A stretch of 7,719 nucleotides of DNA from an uncultured Collinsella sp. (GTDB lineage Bacteria > Actinomycetota > Coriobacteriia > Coriobacteriales > Coriobacteriaceae), in the NCBI GenBank assembly GCA_902495265.1, contig CABUWR010000058.1, positions 1 through 7,719 on the forward strand. Direction: 5' to 3'. Of this stretch, positions 1 to 5,944 are shown in pieces. The translations under genes were made by a program, and so were the position numbers. The first letter of the stretch is position 1; the number at the start of each line of letters is the position of its first letter. The notes beneath the pieces were generated by a model. The model worked only from the letters and a program-made list of their open reading frames with translations, did not search any database and was not told the origin of the DNA.

Positions 1-152
1 CCCGAGCCCGAGGGGCCAATTACAACGACGACCTCGCCGCGGTCGACCGAGAGATTGATGTCGTTGAGGACGTGCAGATCGCCATAGTGCTTATCGACGT
101 GTCTGAGCTCGATCAGCGGCTGATTGCCGGTGGAAGAGGTGCTCTGTGCCAT
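1..152 (-). CDS. gluA: Polar amino acid (glutamate-type) ABC transporter ATP-binding subunit, 3' part cut off by window edge
   Basis: Only the first 50 codons are present. After a short polar N-terminus, the protein reads IELRHVDKHYGDLHVLNDI, the usual opening of a GlnQ/GluA-type ATPase, then RGEVVVVIGPSGSG, which is the Walker A loop interrupted by the window edge. It should hydrolyse ATP on the cytoplasmic face to drive import through the two permeases encoded just upstream. ATG at 152-150 is preceded by AAGGAG with a 9-nt gap, which supports this start. It lies 36 bp after the stop of the second permease gene, so it is the last visible gene of the operon. The family identity is secure. The glutamate assignment comes from the binding protein, and the gene name is by analogy with corynebacterial gluABCD. 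Confidence 0.9.
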   Translation of the reverse strand, partial: MAQSTSSTGNQPLIELRHVDKHYGDLHVLNDINLSVDRGEVVVVIGPSGS

Positions 153-188
153 GGTGCTCGGCTCCTTATGACTCGAAATGGTAAAGCG

Positions 189-1022
189 TTAGCGGATGAT
201 GGTCGCGCCGGTCTTGTGCGAAACATAGACAGCGGCCTTGTTGATCGCGACGTTGATGAGGATGTAGATGACCGCGATCACCAGGTAGACCGACACGAGG
301 GCGTCGTAGTTGGTAATGAGCACGCGGGCGTTTTGCATGAGGTCGGGGTAGCTCACCACGTAGGCGACGGTGGTGTCTTTGACTACGACCACAAGCTGCG
401 AAATCAACGACGGAATGATAAACCGAATCGCCTGCGGCAACACGATTTTAAAGGTGATTTTAGCTTTGGAGAGACCAAGTGCCTGGGCGGCTTCGACCTG
501 GCCGCGCGGCACGGCGTTGACGCCGGCACGGAAGATCTCGGCGAGTACGCCGGCGGCAGCGAGCGCGACGGGAAGCGTGAGCATCCAAAACGACGGCAGC
601 GCGATCTTGTACTGGGGCAGCACCAAAAAGAAGAAGTAGATGAACAGAAGGCTCGGCACGCCGCGGAAGAAATCGGTGAGCACACGGCAGACCAGCTGCA
701 GCGGCTTAATATCGCTGGTGCGACCGAGCATAAGGCCTAAGCCCAGCACCAGCGCGATGGCGCCGGCGGTGAGTGCGACTTTAACGGTGCCCTCAAAGCC
801 GGCAAGCAGGAACTTCCAGGTGGTGAGGTGCGTAAAGAAATACCAATAGTGGACCGAAAGCTGGCCGGTCACATAAAAGCGCTGCAGCACCAGGGCGACG
901 AGCGCGGCCACGGCGACGAGTGAGATGGCGGTGCCGATGCGAATTTTGGCGCGCATCTTGGGGCCGGGAGCCTCGTAGAGCGCATCGCGCATGGTAAGTG
1001 CAGGGGAGGAATGCTTGCTCAT
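189..1022 (-). CDS. gluD: Glutamate-type ABC transporter permease (GluD-like)
   Basis: A 277-residue inner-membrane permease of the HisMQ/GlnP family. After about 30 hydrophilic N-terminal residues there is a membrane helix (about 31-47), then the conserved permease core from about residue 70. FFRGVPSLL (118-126) is the typical FRGxP segment. The EAA loop that docks the ATPase is clear: EAAQALGLSKAKI (177-189), then LPQAIR (195-200). Hydrophobic stretches near 84-100, 125-136, 148-161, 205-224 and 243-262 make about six helices in all. Its ATG overlaps the stop of the preceding permease (ATGA at 1019-1022), so the two are probably translationally coupled and act as a heterodimer. GGTGAGG lies 8 nt upstream of the start. 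The N-terminal extension makes it longer than its partner, as is usual for GluD compared with GluC. Confidence 0.93.
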   Translation of the reverse strand: MSKHSSPALTMRDALYEAPGPKMRAKIRIGTAISLVAVAALVALVLQRFYVTGQLSVHYWYFFTHLTTWKFLLAGFEGTVKVALTAGAIALVLGLGLMLGRTSDIKPLQLVCRVLTDFFRGVPSLLFIYFFFLVLPQYKIALPSFWMLTLPVALAAAGVLAEIFRAGVNAVPRGQVEAAQALGLSKAKITFKIVLPQAIRFIIPSLISQLVVVVKDTTVAYVVSYPDLMQNARVLITNYDALVSVYLVIAVIYILINVAINKAAVYVSHKTGATIIR

Positions 1023-1678
1023 CGGAGGATCCTCACCTTCTTATCGATATAGTTGCCAATGTGGCTCACCACAAAGGCCGTGCCCAGGTAGCCGAGCGCC
1101 GAGATAAAGAAGGCGGCGACGCCGCCAAGTGAGCGCGTGTTGATATAGCTCACCACGCCGGTGAGCTCTTGCGGTTTAAGCGGCACCTGACTGCCGAGCG
1201 CGGTAGTGAGCATGACGGCGATAAAGAGGTTGGTCATGGGCAATACGCTTGAGCGCAGCGCTTGCGGAATCACGATTTTGGCGAGGATGCGGTTAAAGCT
1301 CATGCCGAGCGAACGTGCGGCTTCCACCTGGCCGACGCCGACGGTGTTGATGCCGCTCATAAAGTTTTCGGAGCCAAAGGCCGAGCCCAAAAGGACCGTA
1401 GCGACGATAACGCAGGTGCGGTAGGGCAGAACGACCTTGAGCGGCGGCAGCGCGTAGACGACGATGATGAGCAGCGCGATGCCGGGGATGTTACGGAAGA
1501 CCTGGACATACAGGTCGCCAAAGACGCGCAGCGGCTTGAGCGGCGACACGCGCATCACGGTGACGGCGACGGCCAGCACCATGGCGATGGCAAACGACTC
1601 AAGCGTCATGCCCCAGGTCGCGAGCAGCGCGTCGATATAGTTCTGGCCATAGAGCGACCAGAGTTCGGAGAGACTCAT
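1019..1678 (-). CDS. gluC: Glutamate-type ABC transporter permease (GluC-like)
   Basis: A 219-residue permease of the HisMQ/GlnP family, a typical length for the shorter partner. Hydrophobic segments lie at about 21-43, 66-79, 88-102, 148-165 and 187-206. FRNIPGIALL (61-70) matches the conserved FRxxP segment. The ATPase-docking EAA loop is at EAARSLGMSFNRI (119-131), followed by IPQALR (137-142). It should pair with the overlapping permease to form the membrane channel of the importer. The ATG at 1678-1676 has GGGAGG 5 nt upstream, a good ribosome site. It lies 138 bp downstream of the binding-protein stop, and that gap contains a terminator-like hairpin that probably lowers permease output relative to the binding protein. 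Confidence 0.93.
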   Translation of the reverse strand: MSLSELWSLYGQNYIDALLATWGMTLESFAIAMVLAVAVTVMRVSPLKPLRVFGDLYVQVFRNIPGIALLIIVVYALPPLKVVLPYRTCVIVATVLLGSAFGSENFMSGINTVGVGQVEAARSLGMSFNRILAKIVIPQALRSSVLPMTNLFIAVMLTTALGSQVPLKPQELTGVVSYINTRSLGGVAAFFISALGYLGTAFVVSHIGNYIDKKVRILR

Positions 1679-1695
1679 GCGGACCTCCCGCCGAT

Positions 1696-1728
1696 AAGGA
1701 AAGGGGCTCCCGTGTGTACGGAAGCCCC
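1696..1728 (-). terminator. Intercistronic terminator-like hairpin between gluB and gluC
   Basis: Read on the minus strand, GGGGCT pairs with AGCCCC, then after one mismatched pair CCGT pairs with ACGG around a 4-nt loop. The stem is followed directly by TTTCCTTA. The stem is strong but the T tract is short and broken, so partial (leaky) termination or protection of the upstream mRNA 3' end is more likely than full termination. It sits 18 bases before the permease start codon. Such hairpins after binding-protein genes are a known way to set a high binding-protein:permease ratio. Strength is inferred by eye. Confidence 0.55.
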
Positions 1729-1816
1729 GACAACTCAGTGAGGAAACAGTTTACCGCAATAAAGCGCATCATGCGTTTCCATATGGTTTCGTTGCGGCCG
1801 TTACCAGGCTCGCTGC

Positions 1817-2812
1817 CTAGGCCCCGATCTCGGGCAGCTCGGGAACATTGGTGTCGCCCGTACGGTCGCCGATGCAGATCTGCCACAGCTCGGTCCAGGT
1901 GCCATCGTCCTCGATCTTCTTAAGGAAGTCGTTGACAAAGGCGACGCCGTCGGAATCGAGCGGCAGGCCGATGCCGTAGGGCTCCTTGCTGCCGAAGGGC
2001 TTGCCGGCAATCTTGTACTTGCCGGGCTCGCGGACCAGGGCGCTCTGCTGCATGTTGTTATCGATGACGTAGGCGTCAACGCGGCCCTGCTGGAGTGCTT
2101 GACGGGCCTCCTCGTCGGTCTTGAACTCCTGCTGGCTGGCCTTGGGGGCGAACTCCTCCAGGATGGCGGGGCCGTTGGAGCCGGACTGGACGGCAACGTT
2201 CTTGTCGGCCAGGTCGTCGACGCTCTTGATGTCATCGTTGTCAGCGAGCACCAGGATGGCCTGCTGGGTGTAGTAGTAGGGGCCGGCAAAGGAGACGAGC
2301 TTCTTGCGCTCGTCAGTGATGGTGTAGGTGGCAAAGACAGCGTCGACCTGGCCGTTCTGCAGGACGGACTCGCGCGTGTCCGAGGTCACCTGGGTGATCT
2401 CGACCTTGTTCTCGCCCAGAATGTAGTTGGACAGAAGCTGCGCGATGCCGGCATCGAAGCCGCGGGTCTGGCCGTCTTTCTCGTTGAGGAGGGAGAAGAG
2501 TGTGGAAGTCTGAACGCCACCGATCTTAAAGACGCCGGCGTCCTTGACGGCCGTCGCCCAGGTGCTGGCGGCGATGGCGTCGTCATCGGCCTTGGGGCCG
2601 TCGTTGACGAGCTTGTCGAATGCCTTGGCGTCGAGCGTGGTGGAAGCTTCGGTATCATTGGAGCTCTTGGAAGAGCCGGCGGCGGAACCCTTGTCGGCCT
2701 CGGCGCTGGTGTCGGAGCAGCCGGCAAGACCAAGGCTGGCGACGGTTGCGAAGGTGGCGGCGACAAAGCCGCGGCGGTCGAGAACGACCTGCTGGGAGAG
2801 GTTCTTGCTCAT
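1817..2812 (-). CDS. gluB: Glutamate-type ABC transporter substrate-binding lipoprotein
   Basis: A 331-residue extracytoplasmic binding protein (SBP_bac_3, PF00497). The N-terminus is a signal peptide with a twin arginine (DRRGFV, 12-17), a hydrophobic stretch and a lipobox LAGC with the lipidated Cys at 32. A Ser/Asp/Ala-rich linker follows to about 85, then the two-lobed domain. GFDAGIAQLL (118-127), SDTRESVLQNGQVDAVFATY and FAGPYYYTQQAILV (175-188) are typical; TITDERKK (164-171) followed by FAGPYY resembles corynebacterial GluB. R147 and D251 occupy the positions that usually bind the ligand's carboxylate and amino group. YGIGLP (279-284) is the standard second-lobe motif. It is the first gene of the operon, with its own promoter and AAAGGTG 7 nt before the ATG. 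Glutamate is the best substrate guess; aspartate or glutamine cannot be excluded. Confidence 0.92.
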   Translation of the reverse strand: MSKNLSQQVVLDRRGFVAATFATVASLGLAGCSDTSAEADKGSAAGSSKSSNDTEASTTLDAKAFDKLVNDGPKADDDAIAASTWATAVKDAGVFKIGGVQTSTLFSLLNEKDGQTRGFDAGIAQLLSNYILGENKVEITQVTSDTRESVLQNGQVDAVFATYTITDERKKLVSFAGPYYYTQQAILVLADNDDIKSVDDLADKNVAVQSGSNGPAILEEFAPKASQQEFKTDEEARQALQQGRVDAYVIDNNMQQSALVREPGKYKIAGKPFGSKEPYGIGLPLDSDGVAFVNDFLKKIEDDGTWTELWQICIGDRTGDTNVPELPEIGA

Positions 2813-2855
2813 GGTAGAACACCTTTCTCAATAAAATCCCTAGCGGTTGAGTAGA

Positions 2856-2885
2856 GTTATACCCTATCGCGCTCAAATGGGTCAA
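2856..2885 (-). promoter_or_regulatory. Sigma-70-type promoter of the gluBCDA operon
   Basis: On the minus strand, TTGACC (2885-2880) and TATAAC (2861-2856) are separated by 18 bases. Both boxes match the housekeeping consensus closely. Transcription would start near 2848-2850, leaving a leader of about 37 nt before the gluB ATG. No other comparable box pair was seen upstream of gluB. Confidence 0.72.
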
Positions 2886-2931
2886 CACGAAATAACTCAG
2901 AAACATACTTGCCTTATGGGTTATTGTACCT

Positions 2932-2959
2932 ACCAAAAAGGGACAGGCACCTTTGTGGT
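2932..2959. repeat. Stem-loop with GGGACAGGCACC core (probable dispersed palindromic element)
   Basis: ACCAAAAAGG (2932-2941) and CCTTTGTGGT (2950-2959) form a 10-bp inverted repeat with one mismatch around the 8-nt loop GACAGGCA. The element lies in the gene-free stretch upstream of the gluB promoter. From memory, a GGGACAGGCACC core of this kind recurs between genes in many bacterial genomes, often near IS200-like or REP-associated transposases, so a mobile or repetitive origin is plausible. No transposase is present here. Confidence 0.5.
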
Positions 2960-2996
2960 GGTTCTTGCAGATGTGGCGGCATGCCTTGCTGTTTTG

Positions 2997-3212
2997 TCTC
3001 GATCTGTAACAGGTAGACGAGGAAATGGGTTCTAACTGTTACAGATCGAGATTTTCTCTTCAGGGAAATTCGAATGTCTCGATCTGTAACATCTGGACGG
3101 ACAAAAGGTCTCTATCTGTTACAGATTGAGACAAAGGTCAGGGACTAAGACGTTTTGTCTCGATCTGTAACAGTTAGACGGGAATTCGGGCCCTAGATGT
3201 TACAGATTGAGA
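2997..3212. repeat. Tandem array of three 55-bp inverted-repeat units (six alternating 15-mers)
   Basis: The 15-mer TCTCGATCTGTAACA occurs at 2997-3011, 3077-3091 and 3158-3172. Its inverse TGTTACAGATYGAGA occurs at 3037-3051, 3117-3131 and 3198-3212. Orientation alternates strictly, and arm starts step by 40, 40, 40, 41 and 40 bases. Each left-right pair makes a unit of exactly 55 bp with a 25-base interior whose sequence is also related (a GACG-type start and a CTA-type end). The links between units are 25 and 26 bases and share TCAGGGA. The first and third units, with six bases of 5' flank (2991-3051 and 3152-3212), align without gaps at about 82% identity. Arms differ mainly by a C/T that keeps pairing as G-U. 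The array fills most of the gluB-dxs spacer. No gene is visible in it. Confidence 0.85.
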
Positions 3213-3225
3213 TAATCGCGTCGCG

Positions 3226-3268
3226 AAAATAAAAACCTCCGCAGGGGTGCTCCCCTTGCGGAGGTTTT
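3226..3268 (-). terminator. Strong intrinsic terminator of the DXS-like gene
   Basis: AAAACCTCCGCA (3232-3243) pairs perfectly with TGCGGAGGTTTT (3257-3268). Inside it GGGG pairs with CCCC around a 4-nt loop, with one bulged base. On the minus strand the stem begins one base after the TAA stop and ends in TTTTTATTTT, giving a textbook terminator. The other strand also ends in TTTTCTT, so it could act in both directions. Confidence 0.92.
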
Positions 3269-3269
3269 C

Positions 3270-5051
3270 TTACTCGTTGAGTAGTCTCACGGCTTCGGCA
3301 GCCATGTTCTCGACCGTCATGCCGTTCTGCGCAAGCAGTTCGTTGGGGTCGTAGCGGTCGGGGAAGCCCTTGGCGATGCCGAAGGTGCGCGTGCGCAACG
3401 GCGTGCATGCCAGATAGCATGCCACGCGCTCGCCCCAGCCGCCGTCCAAGATGCCGTCCTCGAGGGTGACGACAACGCGATGCTCGGCGGCAAGGCTGTC
3501 GAGGAACTCACGGTCAAGCTCGGTTGCAAAGCGCGGGTTGACGAGTGTGGCCTCGATACCGTACTCGGCAGTCAGGTGGTTTGCCACGCGCTCGCCCAGC
3601 TCAAAGAAATCGCCGAGCGCGAGCACAGCAACGTCGCGACCCTGGCGCACTACGTTGTAGCGAACGACGCTGTAGTCGGCGTCCTCGGCGGGCGCCAAGT
3701 CGGGGCGGCTAACAAGGCCGATGCCCGGTACGCGGATCGCCGCGGGATGCTCGCGGTGGTCGAGCGACCAGCTCAGCATGGACAGGTATTCCTCCATGCA
3801 GGCCGGCGCCAAGTAGCGCATGTTGGGAAGACCGCCCAGCATGGAAATATCAAAGAACGAGAGGTGCGTCTCGGACGTGGTGCCAAAGATCGACGCGCCA
3901 AATACCAGGATGGTCGCCGGGGCGTCGTTGAGGCACAGGTCGTGCCACAGCTCGTCGTAGGCGCGCTGCAAAAACGTGCCGTACACACCAAAGACCGGCT
4001 TGGCGCCCGAGCGCGCAAGCGCGGTGGCAAAGGTCACGGCGTGCTCCTCGGCAATGCCCACATCGACGAACTGTTTGCCGGCGGCAGCGCGAAGCTCGGG
4101 TGTAAAGCCCATGATGTAGGGCGTGGCGGCCGTGATGCCCACGACCTGCGGATCGCGCTCGATGGCGGCGCTGAGCGCCTCGCCCGTAATGTCGGCATAG
4201 GTGCGCGGCGCAGGCTCGCTCGGATGGCCCGGGCAGAGCTTGCGGCCGGTCGCCATGTCAAAGGGGCCTACGTGATGCCAGCGCTCGGGGTCGTTTTGGG
4301 CCGGCTCAAAGCCCTTGCCCTTGGCGGTGGAGACGTGGAGCACGATGGGGTGATCGATATTGTGCAGCTCCTGCAGCGTGTCGACGAGGGCCAACACATC
4401 GTTACCGGCGTCCAGATAGCGGTAGTCGAGCCCCATCGCGCGGAAAACGTTGCGCTCACAGGTGCCGTTGCTGGCGCGCAGCTCGGCCAGATTGCGATAT
4501 AGGCCACCGTGGTTTTCGGCAATGGACTGATCGTTATCGTTGACGATGATGATCAGGTTGCTGTCAAGCTCGGCGGCATTGTTAAAGCCCTCAAACGCCA
4601 GGCCACCCGAAAGCGAGCCGTCGCCAATGATGGTAATGACGTTGTACGGGTCACCCGCCAGGTCGCGCGCGTGGGCGAGGCCGCAGCCCAGGCTCACCGA
4701 TGTGGAGGTGTGGCCCATGGCGAACAGGTCGTGCTCGGACTCGTCGGGATTGGCAAAGCCGGAAGCCTCGCCAAAACGTTCCGGATCGATATAGGTGTAC
4801 GCGCGCCCCGTCAGCGCCTTGTGGGCGTAGGTCTGGTGCGAAACGTCAAAGACAATCTTGTCGATAGGGGAGTTAAACACGCGATGAAGCGCAACCGTAA
4901 GCTCAACGACGCCCAGGTTGGGGGCAACGTGCCCGCCGACGGCGGCGGAGCTTTCGAGGATTGCCTGGCGGATCTCGCCGCAGAGCAGCGAAAGCTCGGC
5001 GCGGTCGAGAGCCTTGACGTCCTCGGGCGTTGTCGTTTGCGTAAGCAGCAT
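3270..5051 (-). CDS. dxs: 1-deoxy-D-xylulose-5-phosphate synthase family TPP enzyme with altered acceptor site
   Basis: A 593-residue thiamine-diphosphate enzyme of the DXS/transketolase group, aligning end to end with E. coli DXS (620). DXS makes deoxyxylulose 5-phosphate from pyruvate and glyceraldehyde 3-phosphate for isoprenoids, thiamine and pyridoxal. The cofactor machinery is intact: H41, H72, GHTSTS (113-118), GDG (143-145) with NDN (171-173), H259 (E. coli H299), catalytic E335 (E370), Y357, R363 and H396. The acceptor side is altered without gaps: E. coli R420, D427 and R478 are G385, T392 and G443. The linker after NDN is about 32 residues shorter than in E. coli. Start: ATG 5051-5049, with an in-frame TAA four codons upstream; GGAG lies 12 nt away, a weak spacing. 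It is monocistronic. The family is certain, but DXS activity itself is uncertain. Confidence 0.88.
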   Translation of the reverse strand: MLLTQTTTPEDVKALDRAELSLLCGEIRQAILESSAAVGGHVAPNLGVVELTVALHRVFNSPIDKIVFDVSHQTYAHKALTGRAYTYIDPERFGEASGFANPDESEHDLFAMGHTSTSVSLGCGLAHARDLAGDPYNVITIIGDGSLSGGLAFEGFNNAAELDSNLIIIVNDNDQSIAENHGGLYRNLAELRASNGTCERNVFRAMGLDYRYLDAGNDVLALVDTLQELHNIDHPIVLHVSTAKGKGFEPAQNDPERWHHVGPFDMATGRKLCPGHPSEPAPRTYADITGEALSAAIERDPQVVGITAATPYIMGFTPELRAAAGKQFVDVGIAEEHAVTFATALARSGAKPVFGVYGTFLQRAYDELWHDLCLNDAPATILVFGASIFGTTSETHLSFFDISMLGGLPNMRYLAPACMEEYLSMLSWSLDHREHPAAIRVPGIGLVSRPDLAPAEDADYSVVRYNVVRQGRDVAVLALGDFFELGERVANHLTAEYGIEATLVNPRFATELDREFLDSLAAEHRVVVTLEDGILDGGWGERVACYLACTPLRTRTFGIAKGFPDRYDPNELLAQNGMTVENMAAEAVRLLNE

Positions 5052-5178
5052 CGTTGTGGGTTACTCCATGCGAATCGAGCACCGGCGCTCCCTCGGCCGG
5101 CACAATTGCACAAAACAGTCTCGCACATTTTGGCGTTTGATATGTGACGGCGGCGCGGTAATTCGACAACTGGCGGGG

Positions 5179-5190
5179 CAAAACGTTTTG
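5179..5190. promoter_or_regulatory. Perfect palindrome CAAAACGTTTTG in the divergent spacer (possible operator)
   Basis: A 12-bp perfect palindrome lies in the 228-bp spacer between the divergent DXS-like gene and the HD-domain gene. Flanks extend it with one T/G mismatch (GGG on the left, TCC on the right). Its position 128 bp from one start and 90 bp from the other fits an operator for a dimeric regulator, but no regulator gene is nearby. No convincing -35/-10 pair was found for either gene in the rest of 5052-5279. Confidence 0.35.
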
Positions 5191-5279
5191 TCCGATGCCA
5201 TACTGATAGGTTCCATGATGATTTTATTCAATGCGTGCAGGCCGTGGCTTGTCGCCGTGGGCCGCTGGAAGGAGGCAGC

Positions 5280-5816
5280 ATGTCCGATGTCGTTCGTGCC
5301 GAGAAAATCGCGTGCGAAGTGGACCATGCTGCCCGTCAACTGGCACAGGCGGGCCGTCTGGACCTGACGCGCGAGTTTATCCAGCATGGCGATGTGACGG
5401 TGTATACGCATGTGACCTCGGTGGCGCGGGCAAGTCTGTCCTTTGCCGAGCGCCTGGGCCGCGTCGGTGTCTCGGTCGACCGCGCCTCGTTGCTGCGTGG
5501 AGCCTTGCTGCACGACTACTTTCTCTATGACTGGCACGATCCCGACCCAAGCCATCGGCTGCATGGCTTTCGCCACCCGTTTTTTGCCCTGGCACGTGCG
5601 GAGGAAGATTTTGAGCTGACGCCGCGCGAACGGAATATTATCGTGCGGCATATGTTTCCGCTGGTGCCAGTGCCGCCGACGTGTCGTGAAGCTTGGATTG
5701 TATGCCTGGCAGATAAATGGTGCGCTCTGCGCGAGACGGTTGCCGGCCGCCTGCCGCGCAAGGACGAGGCGGACGATGGCATGAGTGGCGAATCGAGCGA
5801 AAAGAGGAGAGGGTAG
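5280..5816 (+). CDS. HD-domain phosphohydrolase family protein
   Basis: A 178-residue soluble protein of the HD superfamily (PF01966). The expected metal ligands are all present and in order: H44 (YTHVTSVAR), H78-D79 (LLHDYFLYD), H99 (FRHPF), H124 (VRHMFPL) and D145 (CLADKW). This six-ligand H-HD-H-H-D pattern suits a two-metal HD phosphohydrolase acting on phosphorylated or nucleotide substrates; the substrate cannot be read from sequence. The C-terminus (about 158-178) is charged and probably disordered. ATG 5280 was chosen because GGAGG lies 4 nt upstream; the in-frame ATG at 5235 lacks a ribosome site. The next gene starts 3 nt after the stop, so the two form an operon with a CmpB-type membrane protein. 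Confidence 0.85.
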   Translation: MSDVVRAEKIACEVDHAARQLAQAGRLDLTREFIQHGDVTVYTHVTSVARASLSFAERLGRVGVSVDRASLLRGALLHDYFLYDWHDPDPSHRLHGFRHPFFALARAEEDFELTPRERNIIVRHMFPLVPVPPTCREAWIVCLADKWCALRETVAGRLPRKDEADDGMSGESSEKRRG

Positions 5817-5819
5817 ACG

Positions 5820-5944
5820 GTGGAAACCGCGATCGACATGGCATTTGACGGCGCGACGCTTGCCGCCTGTCCGCTCTCGGCACTGGTACTCTCGTTTGCC
5901 TTCTACGGTTTTGCGGTTGGGCATGGGAATCGACAGTCTGCGCC
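5820..5944 (+). pseudogene. Out-of-frame N-terminal segment of the CmpB-type membrane protein gene
   Basis: A GTG at 5820, 10 nt after AGGAG and 3 nt after the HD-gene stop, opens a frame encoding a hydrophobic helix (PLSALVLSFAFYGF, codons 18-31). At TTTT (5909-5912) the sense moves to the -1 frame, where CGWAWEST (from 5912) gives the GWxWES motif that follows the first helix in PF06541 proteins and runs straight into the 5945 reading frame. Restoring one T would yield a continuous protein of about 339 residues. The likeliest cause is a one-base deletion or a sequencing error. Slippage on TTTT is possible but lacks support. Confidence 0.75.

Noticed and set aside
72..740. Plus-strand open frame of 222 codons opposite gluA/gluD
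   Set aside because: Highly charged, low-complexity translation typical of antisense to membrane-protein genes; the minus strand encodes well-conserved transporter subunits.
1763..1776. CGCAT-C-ATGCG inverted repeat after gluB as an operator
   Set aside because: Only 5 bp per arm, inside a transcribed intercistronic gap, with no supporting context.
2099..2854. Plus-strand open frame of 251 codons opposite gluB
   Set aside because: Antisense to a conserved lipoprotein, Gly/Val-rich, no family resemblance.
2997..3212. CRISPR array
   Set aside because: Repeats are only 15 bp, alternate in orientation, and the spacers are related to one another; no cas gene is near. It is an inverted-repeat array.
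3480..4502. Long plus-strand open frame of 340 codons opposite the DXS-like gene
   Set aside because: It is antisense to a clearly conserved enzyme, has no ribosome site and no recognisable domain; long antisense frames are common in GC-rich DNA.
5235..5279. Earlier start for the HD protein at ATG 5235
   Set aside because: No ribosome site before it; GGAGG sits directly before ATG 5280, and the extra 15 residues look like translated leader.
5909..5912. Programmed -1 ribosomal frameshift
   Set aside because: The site is only TTTT in GGT TTT GCG, not a canonical slippery heptamer, and no obvious downstream stimulatory structure was found; an indel is simpler.
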